A stretch of 64,000 nt of DNA from Kondoa malvinella (GCA_039545315.1 BCIM01000002.1:1836331-1900330), one strand, 5' to 3'. Positions 1 through 12,900 are shown, counted from the stretch's first letter. Program-made: numbers and translations. Notes: a model not told the origin generated them from the sequence alone.

Positions 1-936
1 GTATGCCAGGTAGATGTGCTCGAATACTAGCCGTTTTCCGCCTAATTCAGCAGCTAGCAATTCATCTGAGCACAAAACTCGAAAGACAAGTGCATGACAA
101 ACTTAGGATACCTTGTCACAGGACTTATCCCACGTGAGCCCAACCGTAGTGCTGACTTGGCACAAGATGAGTGTTGTTCACAAGTTCATCTCGTGCAACG
201 GGCAGACTGTGATTGTTAAGCCAAAAAGGTGTTGAGTAGATATCACCGTCCTCGTGAAGTGTATCTGTCTTCGTATGGCAGCACTGAAAGTCCGCCTTTA
301 GCCTGGGTCCATTATGCTGACCTGACAGAAGACATTTCTAGCGGCCTGCACTCCAGCAAAATATACTTGCCGACCTATACAAAAGCAATGCGCGTACGTG
401 ACTTGTATAAAATCAATCACTCAGATGTCTGCAGTATAAATAAATAACAGCCTCCCCATCGATTTCGTCGTCGGTCTATGAAGTGGCGAAATTGTCATCG
501 CTTCTGCATATCTCGATTCAAAGTGTTCGAGTAATGAAGGCTTGGCGAGTGAGTCTTGTCAGACAGCTCTTGTGATAGCGATCACGTCTCTCCTTCTCTA
601 CTCGACAAAGCTAAGTCCTTACACTCCTTCGCTTTTGGGCTAGTCTCTGTCTAAGGTGTTTATATATCTCACAGTCTTTACGCTTCTTCTCTTTGTTCTC
701 GGCGAATCTTCGGGTCTTTGTCGTCTGTCGATCTTCCGCCGATCTTCCAGCGATCACTCTTCAACCTTCCAACACATTCCTCTGCAAGGCTGTCATTCAA
801 GACCAGTCGCCCTTAAGACGATGCCATCGTTCACGAGATGGTATTGTTTTTGTTTGTTATTTTGATCACTTGGTGAAGTCACGAGATCAGAATTCTTGAA
901 GTGATCTTGAACTCGGGGAAACCGGCCGGGTCTGTG

Positions 937-1100
937 TATATAAGGAGCAGAGCTTGTCTCTCCCTCCTCTTTTCATCATCCTTTTACCTGCAATCAAAAG
1001 CGGTTAAGACACTGATTCTCTGTCCCCTTTGCCTTTACTTCACCTTCACCTCAACCTCCTCAACCTTTAACTCCAACGTCAACCTTCTCCAACTTGGTGT
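937..1100 (+). promoter_or_regulatory. TATA box with CT-rich leader, no gene behind it
   Basis: A good TATA box (TATATAAGG, 937-945) is followed by about 150 bases rich in C and T, the usual look of a strongly expressed fungal core promoter and 5' leader. No convincing coding exon follows: the next ATGs open only short frames. It could be the promoter of a non-coding RNA or of a lost gene. The call rests on composition alone. Confidence 0.3.
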
Positions 1101-2026
1101 AGCTTATCATCCTTGGTGAGCCCATCATCTTGCCAGTGATAGGGCTGTGCCGTCAACCACTAGGCGGCCAAATGGTGATCCCAAAAAGGAATACAATTTT
1201 AACTGATAAGGTTAAACAGTTTGACGGACTAGCTTTGTCAAAGAATGATGGTTTGTAGGCCCATTAGCCAGTCTTTCCAGAGAAAATATGCGATACAGTC
1301 TTCGGAAACGGGTTTCACGTGTTCGAATGCATTTAAGCCAAAGTAAAGTAGCGTCTATGGTCTTTCGAATACCAATCAACTCCATCAGATCGAAGCCGAG
1401 CATTAATATGGCGCGGTTTGAGATTCGCCGAAGGTCAGACCTGTACTAGCGGCCGCACCTTCCGCTCCCTACCACGCCATCTCCCCCGTTCACTTCACTC
1501 AAATCCCACTAGCCTTTCATTCCTGCCAATTTGTGGTTGGAACGACGAAGGACTTCAAGGTCAAGCAAGAAGTTGAGCTGATGCATTGGAACTTGGAGTG
1601 TAGCCGGTTCGGTCCGATGAGCCGAGCAGCCGGTTTAATCCCTGACTCGAGCAGAGTGATGGATGACCTGCGGGGATTGCTACGGGTGTACGGAAACACA
1701 GTCAAGGTTCTCTGCCCTTGGGGAAACATTGAGTCTACTGCCTCTTCAAAGAGGAAAGGATGTTCACTGTTTGACAGAAGATTAAGTACAATTGATTGAT
1801 AAACTTCATCGATTAAAAATGTATTTCTTTTAGGCTTGTTGAAGCAGGTCATTCTACTGCGATCAAGAAGAGTGCTTAAGTGCTTTTGATTTACCCAGTG
1901 GTTGATGTTTCGCTAACTCTGCCCTTGCAAACGAGAGCCTATTAGGTGCATTGCTCAGCGTCGTACGATAATCGTCCAAATGAAAAATCGAGAAAGTGGA
2001 GCTGATAGGCCAAATTGTGACCCATT

Positions 2027-2073
2027 CTTGACCGCTAAGCCAAAAAGACATCCTTGACCGTTAAGCCAAATAG
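2027..2073. repeat. Two 21-base direct repeats
   Basis: The 21-base unit at 2027-2047 recurs at 2053-2073 with two mismatches, a 26-base period. Its core, TTAAGCCAAA(A), also occurs at 216-225 and in part near 1333. No function is evident; it may be a protein-binding site or a remnant of a repeat family. Confidence 0.55.
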
Positions 2074-2178
2074 AAAATACGGGTTTGATCAACAATTCAA
2101 ACAGCTTTGACAGGATAGTGTAGTAAAGATGAAAATTGGTAAGCCTATCAGTTACACCAGAAGTAAAATGCATGTGGT

Positions 2179-2198
2179 GTATAATAATGTATAATAAT
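2179..2198. repeat. Short AT-rich tandem repeat
   Basis: Two perfect copies of the 10-base unit TATAATAATG, directly followed by a T run. Simple repeat in non-coding DNA. Confidence 0.6.
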
Positions 2199-2878
2199 GT
2201 TTTTACTGATGCCCGTACTGTTGATGTTGTCGATTATGGGGTAATATGCTGACTTATAGAGCGCTGAAAAACAGTTGGTGTACAGGTTATCTTGTCCTAT
2301 TGCTGCGTTATTCCAAAGTCCAGACGGTGCAAGCGAGATCAATCTCGACTGCTTGTGAAAAGGTAATTGAGCAAGAGCGAATAAGCGTATTGTGACAGAA
2401 GCAGAGAAGTGTCTTGTTGCGCGGCCGACAGAGGAAGTAGGAATTAGGGGCTGCGAGCCTGAGAACGCGGTAAGCTGTCGTCTAGCGTAAACCAGGTCAG
2501 GACTGGCCAAAAGAGTGGGAGACGTACGCAAGAGAATATGATGATCTTGCGCGAGCTCATCACTTCAGCTTGGCGCAAGCCATACATAGGTGGCTGGCAA
2601 TAGACTTTCGGTCAGCTGGAGCTGGTGAGGGATTTAATATAGATTGAAGACAGTACGCGCCCATCGAAACGCCTGTCGAGAGAGTTTGACTCTGCATTCT
2701 ATGGTATGTTCGTGTTCTGATTGCGCAAGACATTTTACTGAAGAGAAGGCCTTATACAGCATTAAGAACCTCCATCATGGCAAGTAGGCTTCCAGAATTA
2801 TTTTAGGCTACCGAGCTGTACGATATAGTGATTGTACAATGCATGCTTCTTATCCAATACAAAATTGTCGCTCCTCAG

Positions 2879-3072
2879 CCTACAAAAATGTCGGTTCCAC
2901 CTGTACTAGAAATCTACTGGACGACACTCGCTCGATAGGGCAAATATCGGGTGAGACGCTATATTACAGCCTACAAATTGGGACGGAATCCGCCTACAAA
3001 TGATTGGTAGGCTGACCACATACATTTTCGCAGGTGGACAACCTATGAACAGGCGACAGACATTTTTGTAGG
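2879..3072. mobile_element. MITE-like element with terminal inverted repeats
   Basis: The 14 bases at 2879-2892 (CCTACAAAAATGTC) are repeated exactly in inverted orientation at 3059-3072. Just inside, GGTTCCACCTG on the left (2893-2903) is matched in inverse by a GGTT..CCACCTG block on the right (about 3031-3043), with extra bases inserted. Inside lie more copies of the same core: CAGCCTACAAA at 2967-2977 (also present at 2876-2886) and a hairpin formed by 2992-2997 and 3007-3012. No transposase frame is inside and I see no clear target-site duplication. The architecture (about 190 bases, terminal and subterminal repeats, non-coding) fits a MITE or a solo remnant of a DNA transposon. Confidence 0.45.
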
Positions 3073-3724
3073 TGATCAGTGACCGTAGTGTAGATGGATC
3101 CCTAGTGAATGTTTTGCTAGAAACCGGTGCGCTAGCTTTGCAAACATTCGGACCACCCGCTTGTTCGGGCGCGGATCCGAAAGAGACAATGGGAGCACAG
3201 AGAATAATGATGTCGATGACCAGCTGTACGGTTAGGAAACACAAGAGAAGGATGTGATCGGTGCCCGTCGAGCGAATTGGACATGTTGCTGCTAACCGAG
3301 GAAATATGTCAACCTTGCTTGGTCAATCTGAGATTAAGGCCGCGAGATAGCGCTGTTGCCATGCGCTTTTGGCAGAAAGCACAAACATTGTTATGCACCC
3401 TTGCGATTGTGCATGCATCGTCAGCCCGTGGACTTCCTGCTTCACCCTACGTTGCCATGACGGAGTAGGTTTCTGCTCTTCGGTTTACTTGTTGTCTTTG
3501 GAGCAGTCAGAGCCTGTCAGATGGTACGCATTCGATAATGTTGGGTAGGCAGGTTACTCCAAGAGCTGGAGATACTCAGCAATGCCGGCAGATATAGCAT
3601 CGAGCCCTTACCAGTAGTACCATGTAAGAGGTAAATATTGAAGCCATTTGCTTCTTGTGCTGTGTGACACTGTTGCCGAATGCTGCCACTTTGTTCGGCC
3701 AGTCATTCTCCGCTGGTAGCTCTT

Positions 3725-4642
3725 TCACCGCGACTGCCAACCGACCAGCTCTTGGACTCTATCACCCTCTTCAACACTGCTGCCGGAGAAGAAATGTACA
3801 TTGGCCGCTCGAGTTTCCCATGTCCACACAGAGTCGAAATGAAGCTGAGGCGTAGCCAATATCTCCGCTTCGTCCCTAGGTCGACCTGCTGCTTGGGACA
3901 AAGCCTCAACGCGACTGTTGCTGCCAGAAGGCACGGCCAGTCGACGACGTTCCATTTCGCGTTGCAAAGCGAACTTAGCTTTATCATGAACACTTTTGGG
4001 CGTTTTGCTCTGATAGTCGGGCAGCAGGTCGGTTTTCGAAAGGAAGACGGCCAGAGACAGCCGGTCTTGAGTGGCAGCATTGAGAGCTAGAACCAGCTGA
4101 AGGTGATCACAGGCCTCTTTCATAGCTCGACCGTTCAGTCCATTGCAAGCATCCAGTACGAGGACTACTGATGAGGAGCCGGCGTAGTATTGAGTGAGAA
4201 AGCGGGCGCGGAGACGCTCGTGTCCAGGCAAGTCGATGACTTTGAGTTGCTTCTGTGTATCGGCAGCGGTCAATTGAGCTGTGTATGAAGGCATACGAAG
4301 CTCACAGGAGTCGTGCGTTCGTTGCCATCGTCGGCCTTACTCGCGAGAGCATAACCAATGTTAGGCGTAATCGAGGTTTGAGTTGGGCGAGCTTGCCCGA
4401 GGACCAGCTGCCCAACCATTTGTGTCAGTTCGCAAAGGATTACATGTATGCGGCCGCAGATGTACCTGAGAGAAGAGCGCCGTCTTGCCGCTGCCTACCG
4501 GTCCTACTAAAATGATGTTGGTTGACCCAGCTGTTCGAGTTCGAGCGTTTTGCGAAAGCAGATATACCACTATGAGTAGAGCAGCGACCCCAGCAGCTAT
4601 AATCAGGGCAGAGCTTGGGAAAATTGAGCTGATAGGCGACAT
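3725..4642 (-). CDS. SRP102: Signal recognition particle receptor beta subunit
   Basis: Membrane-anchored small GTPase of the ER that docks ribosome-SRP complexes through the alpha subunit. Three exons (4466-4642, 4341-4407, 3725-4278) join in phase to 265 codons. Residues about 10-30 form the N-terminal membrane helix. The P-loop GPVGSGKT follows directly, and after the first intron TQTSITPN matches the switch I region of the family. DLPGHERLR (G3) opens exon 3 and SKTD (G4, family consensus N/TKxD) lies near 4090-4120. Length is normal for the family. Introns are 58 and 62 bases. It lies tail to head with the SH3 gene on the same strand; its ATG at 4642 starts just before the hydrophobic segment. 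Identification is secure. Confidence 0.93.
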
Positions 4643-4882
4643 GGTTGTGCAGACAAAAAGCTGGAGAAAAGTTCATAGCATGGATTCACAATATGAGACA
4701 ATACACAGTCGCTAACCCTTGCCGCTACTGTGGTAGAGCTTTTGCTGGTTTCACCCTTGCACCTCGGTTGGCAGCATTCTTCCTACCGACTGCTGGATCA
4801 TGAAGGTTTGAGTTCGCTTCGCTTCCGCTCATCAATCTATACAAGTGTCAGATCGACATGGTGACACTAGAGGACAATGAAC

Positions 4883-6683
4883 TCACCTAGAGGCTGCAGA
4901 GTTGAAAGAAGTAGCAGCAGAGCTGGATCTGGCGGTGTAGCCCGAAATGGATGATGCGGCGTCGTAAGCAGGATCGTGTCCAGCGCAGGTGACCACTACT
5001 AATGGGAAGAATCCATCGACTGGCTGTCCGGAGGGGCCGTCTGCGATGGTGCCCGAAGCCCAGCCATCATCGAACTGGTGTGACATGAGATTTTGGTCAT
5101 CAACGACAGCAGATTACGCACGATCTTGTTGATGATCACACTATTCTCTGGCTCCAGATGCAGCTCGTCTGGCAAATTCGCATTGTATGTGTAGATAGCC
5201 GTCACAACCGAACCACTACTCTGAAATTAAGCACGCATGACCGCGAACAGAAAGAGAACACGCACGGGACAATGTTGACAGACGAATAGTGATCGCGATA
5301 TGACGACACCAGGTTGCGGGCTTCGCCCGACGAACTGGTGTAGGCTGAAGAATCCCAACTCATTCTCCCTCCGCGAAGACCCTTCGAGACAATTGCAGAG
5401 CTGTGAGGCGATTGCAACACTTCTTTGGCGTCGCCCTTCTCTGTGAACATGGGCGAACCAACGGAAGACGAAGTATCGGAGCGATGTGAGCCAAACTTGC
5501 CGGGTGAAATGTTGCCATACTCTTCAGCCATGGTCCGACCATCGTTGCGCTTGCGGCGATAGCAGCAAAACCACGCCAGTAATCCCAGTTTAGCTACGCC
5601 AACAAGTACGCCAATGACAATGCCAGCGATGGCACCGCCGCTGAGGCCGTCGTTGTCGTCAGAGCTGCTGGCACCTTGGTTGGCCAAATCTGCAGCCGCT
5701 GCAGTCGCCGAGGGATTACCGGCTGAATCAACTCCCGAAGGCAATGATTCGATTTGAGCAGCAGACAGGGTATATCCGCAACCATTCAAGTTGACGTTTG
5801 ATCCTCCGCAGCATGAACCGACCAGAGCTCCACTTTGCGGATTACAGAAATTGCAGAGTTGGGTGAGAGAGCTGCCAAAGCCGCAGTTTGGCTCGTTATT
5901 CTGGCCTAGGACGCATGTTGCAGTGTTGTTCGATGACAAAGTAGTCCAGTCTTGATATAGAAAGATACATAAGCAGTACTCAGGACAGATGTTCGATGGG
6001 AACGGACCTGTGCAAGCAGTGAAGTCTGCAGTGAGGTTGCCTTGCCTAGCATTGCCTATGAGATTCTCCGGACCACATGACAAATCGTCCTGTAAGAGAG
6101 ACTATCAATCTCGCAGGCGACGGGACATCGAGAAAAGCTTGCATCGACGAGATAATTCTCGCTCGAAGCGAATTGCAAGCAGGTTTGTTGGCATGCCATG
6201 CGACGAATGACATTGGTCCCAGTGTAACAACCAGCGGTGTATGAGATTTGAGTGAATTGGGAGCTGTAGACGACACCATTAGCCTTGGTCTCATTGGAAT
6301 AGGCAAGCTCGCTGACCATAAAAATGTTCGAGCATATTGCAGAACAAAGGTAGAACTGGTGTTGGAGCAGCCCAATTCGTCGACATACTTTTCAGTAATG
6401 AAAGCATCTGGCGCGACTAGATAATTGGCCAGCTGAGTGTCGAAGCTTGATACGTCTGTTACGTCTGCGAAGAAAGGCCATTCTTCTGCCAAATTGCTGG
6501 GGTTGATGTATTGGTCTGAGAAGCCAGGGCATATGCTGATCATACGTGCATGTCAGCCTGGCCCGGGTCTGTAAAGACAGCGATTCCTTACGCCGATCCA
6601 GAAAGTTGAATGCAGCCTTGATTTTGCCCGGCGACGGTAGTGATGTAGAGCAAGGCGGGAAAAACCAAGTAAGAGAGTATCAT
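4883..6683 (-). CDS. Fus1-like membrane protein with Cys-rich ectodomain and SH3 domain
   Basis: Six exons (6592-6683, 6317-6535, 6149-6263, 5266-6089, 5122-5218, 4883-5074) join in phase to 512 codons. Order of parts: signal peptide (residues 1-19, MILSYLVFPALLYITTVAG), an extracellular domain with many cysteines, a Ser/Asp linker, one membrane helix of the type GAIAGIVIGVLVGVAKLGLLA near 5600, a basic KRKR-like stop, a Ser-rich cytosolic region, and a C-terminal SH3 domain (AIYTYNANLPDELHLEPE, then DDGWASG and GFFPLVVV). Type I plasma-membrane proteins of this build are common in fungi; yeast Fus1 acts in cell fusion, so a role in polarity or mating is a guess. The 6264-6316 intron (donor GTCAGC) restores the expected RTFLCS motif. 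Its start faces the Stt4 start 314 bases away. Confidence 0.8.
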
Positions 6684-6997
6684 GACTGCCTCTACGTGCT
6701 CGAAGAAGGGAAAGGAGCAAATTCTGTGGACTCTTTGCTGAATTAGGCGAGACGAGAGGGCCAGGAACGGGGTGTCGATCAGGTCAGACCACTACGCTGT
6801 CCGTCGAGGCTTGCAAGGGACCTGGATGCCTAGAGTAATGGTCGCGCAGAGCTGACTGGTGAAAGACGCCTTGGGTGAAAGTCTAGATCATCCCGGAATG
6901 TGGACGGGTAGCATCTTTGAGCAAAACGATACCCTTCATTGTGTCACTTTGGATAGATACCTGATCTCCTGCTTTGAGCCGCTGTGACGCTCTAGCA
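6684..6997. promoter_or_regulatory. Shared promoter of the SH3 gene and STT4
   Basis: This 314-base stretch separates two divergent start codons and must hold both promoters. I see no strong TATA box or other clear motif. Confidence 0.4.
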
Positions 6998-9900
6998 ATG
7001 GATTCCCTCGACTTTGATGCCCTTGGCGCCATCGTTGTCGACTTGGGCCGGTTGAACAGCCAAAGTCGTGGACTAGAGCGCAAGTTTCCATCAGCACAAC
7101 GTGACGATCAGCTGGAGCTTGATGACGAGCTTGTACGCACATGCCCGAAGTGTCATACAGTACAAGCATAAATACTGCTTGTAGTCTCGAGCGCAAGTGC
7201 TCAGTCTTATCGTCCAAAGCAAACGCCTATGCAATAGCTCAGAACGCAGAGAAGAGAGCGTTGTACAGCTGCAGAGGTTCCTCGAAAACTTGCCGAATCT
7301 TCAGGTCGCCCAGGATTATTATCGAGAGCAATATGGTCTGTCTCCTGCAAGGTGTCCACCTGCCTGTCTGAGTTGCGATGCTTCCTACCACAGACAGCGG
7401 AAATCTAGCGAGCGAATTGGTGTTTGGTGCAGCTTCTGCTCTCCTTCTAGGCAATGACGGCTCCAGGCAAAATTGTGTGCTCAGCACATTGAATCGCTGT
7501 CTCGCTCATTCCAGGCAGATGGATGCCGAAGCCTTCGATATATCTGCTTTACGCGTTACTTTGCAAGCACTAGTGAAGGCCATCAGCCAGACAGCGCCGC
7601 GCTTTGACAATGAATCTCTCCTTTTCCTGCTCGAGATGGAGGCACTCCCCATTGCTACCACGCCTACTCGTACTTCCCAAACGTCACTGGCACAATCGCT
7701 CAGCTCCGAGCCTGCAGAATCGCCCAAACAAATCGAGCTCGAGACTGCTCAACTGTCCGCGCTGGCGTCCGTCTTTTGGTCAACTACCGATATAGACCTG
7801 CTCTGGAACGGTCTCCTCGGACGTCAGGCTCAACTGCACAAGTCCTCTCTGTCAGACAAGCAGCACGAGCGGATCAAGCAGATTAGCGGAACTTTGATAG
7901 ACAGGCTAGGATCACCCAGTCACGAAAGCCTACGTCCTACCCACATTGTACGTCCCGCATCATTATCTGCCTTTTATTTACGAATGATTGACCTCGGAAC
8001 CTAGAAATTGGCGACTTTACTGGCTACCGTAGCAGGCTTGACGCACGCTCGAGAAACCTTACAGGCCCTGTGGAATACGTGTAGCAGCCTCCATCCAAGC
8101 TGCGTTACGGAAGCGTCCAAGGTGATCTTCAATAGGTGCGAAAAGTGTCTCTTTTGCCTGCTCGTAATCTGAAGTAAGTAGCTTTGCCGATGACACCGAC
8201 ATGCTCTTTACACAAATCTGCTTGCTTGACCGCACTACCTGCCATTCGACAGCGGACGTCCAGAATATGTGTTCGGCTATAGAATCCTGCGCCGTTGCGG
8301 GGCGGGAATTCGTTTCGTCCAGCTCGGAATTGAAGCTGACCACGATTGGGGATCATCAGCAAACAGGATCTTCCGACCTTCTCACCTTCTCGGACTGCAT
8401 GGAAGCATTGAAGAATAACCAAGGTGCTGATCTGACTGAAACTGTTTCTGTTGGCAAAATGGGCCAGCGTATGCCTATCGAGGTCATATTGCTACAGGCA
8501 ACAGTGCTCCTGTCATACTCCGAGTCTAGTCCAGTGCGTATTTCCTATTAGGTCTCTTGCGGCTGTCTCATGATCACAACAGGAGTCGATTGAACATTTA
8601 TACCGCGCATTGATGACTGCTTTGTCCGAAACTCCTGGACGCGACACCCTCGAATTGGCTTCTGCGTGTCTCGCGCCTCGGCTCTCATCTACTCTGTACT
8701 CTGAGCTTCTGAACCAGCATCTCGACATGCTCGGTCAGGATAAAGCCTTGATTCAGCATCATGTAAGCGCTGGATTGCAAGCGCCAAGTGGAATCTCATG
8801 CCGATGTATTAAAGATGTTCCGTTGGAAATGTTTTGTTTGCAACGTCCACCTGAGTACTGCGCAAGCGAACGATCTCCTAGCCAAAATGTTATCCAATTT
8901 TGTCAAAGTCGGATCTGCGGCATTGGAACAACTCACATCTTCAAGCACAAGTGTAATAGACCGCGTTCTCTACCTGCTGCGCAACGCTCATTGAATTTGC
9001 ACAGGAATGTCAAGCGCAACTCCATTACCTCAGTCAGCTTCTGCCTTTGATGAATCAGCTCGCAGAAAGATGCTCGTTGGCCAGTGGCTCTTTGGTCGAA
9101 CTCTTCTTTGAATTCGCATCGGTCCATGCGATACTGTTCGAGCAAGAATGGCTAGACATCGGCTTAGACGACTGTCCATTCTTGATACAAAAATTGCCCC
9201 ACTTTTCGCCCGCCCCGGTGACCTCCTTCCATTGCACTGCCTCGCTGCACAAATACCAGGTAAACCCGCAGACTCTTGGCGTTCTTTTGCTCACGTCAAC
9301 TTACACAGGATTCCATGCTCGACATTTGCGCTCCTCTATGTACTGCTTATCCACATTGCCGGAATTCCTTCAAGGCGCTCGAGAAGAACGAATTGCAGTT
9401 GCTGTGTGCAATCTTCCACCTGGAAGATGCCAGATCTCGCACTGGTCTCATGTCGACAATCCCCTACTATGCCGACGTCGTTGCGACAGCCAGTATCGAA
9501 CTTGCGGCCTGTATCCAAGCTGTCATGGACTACGTTAGTCTGACAGAGCCCTTTCTGTGTGTCTCTAACCTCTGTCCTGGTTCAGGCCCAAGCAATCGCG
9601 GTGGATACTGTGCACTGTAACGTAAACCTGCACCGGCTCCACGAGGGTGTATATGGCGAGATGCAGCGCTTATGCATCGCATGTTGCGACCCGCATGCTG
9701 GTGTACGAAAGTCGGCCGCGAATCTAATGTCGACTTTGGCGAATCGTTTCCCATCATTGCTTTGCAATTTGCCGCTCATGACTGTTATGCTTGAGCTACT
9801 CACGCTTCTGCGCCGTGCTTGCGAAAATCTCCACCTCGACCAAGTAAGAGCTTTCAGTGGCTGAGTTGAATCAAACTGACTTGTCCGTCTCCAGTATTCT

Positions 9901-12900
9901 CCAACTTTCATTTTCCGCTCGGCCAGAGCTGCCATTGAAATCTATTTGCCAGAAGACGGCCGGTTAAAAGAGACCATACTCACCGATTTCTATCGTCAAG
10001 TCAAGTCTTGGCTAATTGCAGCAGCCTCAGACACGCCGGTCGAGTGCCAAGGTCTTCTACAGGTGCAAACAATCCATAGATATAAGAGTCTGTCCTAATC
10101 AGAGCTTTACAGACGTACATCAAGGCCACTGACGAACCCTATACCTTTCAAGAGACCGAGATGGGCAGATCTTTAGCAGTAGATCTTGCCAGGCTTTCCA
10201 CGATGGGAAGCAAGTACGGTATGCTTTCGGATATTTGCGCTTCCGTTTATCCATCAGATGATTTTTTTAATCCAATAGCGGGCATGCCGCATTGGGGCGG
10301 CTGGAAGCCAGACTCATCTACCCTGTTCGCAAGCACATTCGCAAGCCGACGATACTTCGATGGTGTATCTTCTCAACTGAACAGTAAGTGGACCCCTGTT
10401 CGCGCAGCCTTCCGTCAGTGAAACTTTTGGGCCAGCACCGGTATCTGCGCAAGCGAAAGAGCGCTTGACTCGGCCAGAAGCCGCTGAACACCTCAAGAAT
10501 GACCCAGCAGCGTTCAAGCACCTTCTGTACGAGTGTGCAGCATCTCTCATACGACAGAAAGACGTGAGGGCCTTGTCATCGCAACGATCTTCGCTGAATA
10601 TAGAATACAAAGGTTGATTTCGATTTGCTACACTACATTGTCTCTATTCCTGTGCAGATATTTACAGCAGCGTCAGTCACTGCCGGATTAGAAGCCTGGT
10701 CCTGGGTGGTTGAACAGCGGCCAGCTTTGGAGTACAAGATCATGACAGAGATCCACGTCGCTTGGGGCTGGACAATGCGACGGCGCTTTGGATTATTCTC
10801 CAACATCCTCAAGTACGCATCAGTCTGATATTCCAGCTTACTTTGACGGTCAATGACAGAGCCGAACACCCCTTTATGCGAGAGACCGAATATTCTCCCT
10901 CGGACCCGCAGGCTACCACGCAGACATGCAGATTGGCAGAAAAGACCTTGCGACCGCACGCTCTGCTGCTGCAATTTCTTGCCAGTCGCTTCCACTCATA
11001 TAAGCATAAAGATGGCCAATTGGTTGCAATGGCGAGGCGCGTTGCTTTGCGAATGGTGTCTGGCTGGAAGAGATGGTGGTATGTGCCGTGAAGTTTCGTT
11101 CGTTCAGGCTTAATTATCGCTCGGGCAGTTCGCATCCATTGGCACAAGAGCTCCGCTTGAGTCTGCTACGGTTTGCCTACAACGTCTTGCAATCTAGCGC
11201 AATGTCGTCTGTTGCTGGTCAGAAGGCGCGAGCAGTGCTGTATTCCGCAGCTTTCTCTTTGTTTCGCCCGACGGCTGCGTATGTCCAATAATTGAATCGG
11301 CAAGTACACATCTGACCTTGGTTAAAAGCTGGTCCTATGGCGGCAACAGAGCTCAAATGCAGGCTGAATATGAAGCGACATCGTCTTTATACCATGCGGT
11401 GCATCAAAGTGGTTGGGAATGGGCCAACCTGCCTGCCAGTACCGCGGATGCGATTGAGATGGCCAAAGGTATTTCGTGCTACGACTATTCTGACTAGCTT
11501 TTTGATCATTTCTCCCAGAGCCGTACAGCGACTCTGCAGACGAGTCGGAGCGTAAGCTCCTGCTCTTCTTTCTCGAAAGTAATATGGACAAGCTCCGAGT
11601 GTGGCTTAACCCGCTGTCCTCGGAGAAAGGCTTCGCACGTCGTGCTCATTCTACGGATGTAAGCTCAGTGTGCTTGCATGCTCTAGCCACATCAAGCTTA
11701 GACCGTCTCCCTTGCAGCTATTGCCTCATATTCGTACTGCCTGGCATGTCGACCCCGAGCTAGCATTCCAAGTTCGGGCGAGAGGAAATCAGATGTCTGC
11801 CGCTTTAGAAAGCGAGCTAAAGTCGCTGGTGCACCGTGATCTGCGTCGAGCTCTGATGGCTACTGAGTGTGCTGGGCTTCTTGTTCGCGGCGGGTCCGCT
11901 CAAGACAGCTTACGGGTGAGCATCTTCCTCGAAGTGTGCTCTTTACTTGACCAATACAACCCAGTATCTTGTCTACGCAAAACTCATGCCACCTGTATTG
12001 GCAATCAAGCTGTTCCTACCTCGATTCGCCTCCAACAGTCTATACTTGCAATACGCTCTACGAGTATTAGAGGAGCGTCCAATCGGCCAAACTTTCTTCT
12101 ACGTGCCTCAAATTGTACAAGGACTCAGGACGGACCCTGAAGGTGAGAAATTTGGCACCCTTCATAGTCAGGAAACTCACTCACTAGCACAGAGTATATC
12201 GAGCGATTCGTCTTTGAAGCCGCTTCGGTTTCGCAGCTGTTTTGTCATCAAATCATCTGGAATATGAAGGCGAACTGCTTCAAAGACGATAATGCAGAAA
12301 TTGTAGGTCTGCTTCATACTCACGGAGTTTTTGATGTTGTCCCGCTCCTGATCCATGTGCTCGCTCTTTCGTCTTTGTTTAGGCCGACCCAATGAAACCG
12401 AAATTCGAGAACATGATCGATCTTGTAGTACGATCGCTGTCCGGCGAAGCCCGCAACTTTTACGAACGCGAGTTCGCCTTCTTCAACGAGGTCACATCTA
12501 TCTCCCGCAAGCTACAGCCTTTCATCAAGAAGAGTAAGCCAGAGAAAAAGGTATTACCCGCTCAAATGCTCTCACAATCAGAAGTGCGCGCTAACGGACA
12601 TTTTGTCAGGCCAAGATTGATGAAGAGATGGGAAGGATAGCACTTGATGTCGGTGTATACTTGCCCAGCAATCCAGACGGCGTTGTGGTGGATATTGATC
12701 GGAAGGCTGGGAGACCGCTGCAAAGCCACGCCAAAGTAAGTATCCGTCTAGACGCGTGCTTGCCCGTATAGGCGCTGACATGACCAAGGCTCCTTTTATG
12801 GCAAAATTCAAGGTCCGCAAGGAAAAGAAAGAGCAAGACAGCATAGATGGCAGCAGCGAGCCTCGGGTCACTTCAGTAGAGGTCTGGCTGTCCGCCATCT

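Larger units (their letters stand above)
1..3724. other. Gene-poor left region, no supported gene
   Basis: No open frame here has a recognisable domain, and the longest frames (minus strand 1517-1852 and 2148-2531) have no convincing ATG context or family resemblance. The stretch contains a TATA box with a CT-rich leader (937-1100), two 21-base near-identical repeats (2027-2073), a 10-base tandem repeat (2179-2198) and a 194-base inverted-repeat element (2879-3072). Roughly the last 200-400 bases before 3725 may be the 3' UTR of the SRP receptor beta gene. Possible non-coding RNAs or decayed mobile DNA cannot be excluded. Confidence 0.6.

Noticed and set aside
1270..1350. tRNA-like B-box (GTTCGAAT)
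   Set aside because: No A-box, no foldable cloverleaf.
1517..1852. 111-codon minus-strand frame
   Set aside because: No homology that I recognise, no supporting introns, and the codon pattern does not look coding; treated as chance.
2148..2531. 127-codon minus-strand frame with a mitochondrial-like start
   Set aside because: It has no ATG at its start (TTG) and the rest has no domain. A spliced alternative from an ATG at about 2563 was considered but led nowhere recognisable.
6264..6316. Apparent frameshift in the SH3 gene
   Set aside because: An intron with GTCAGC donor and CTACAG acceptor explains the shift and restores RTFLCS, so no sequence error or pseudogene is needed.
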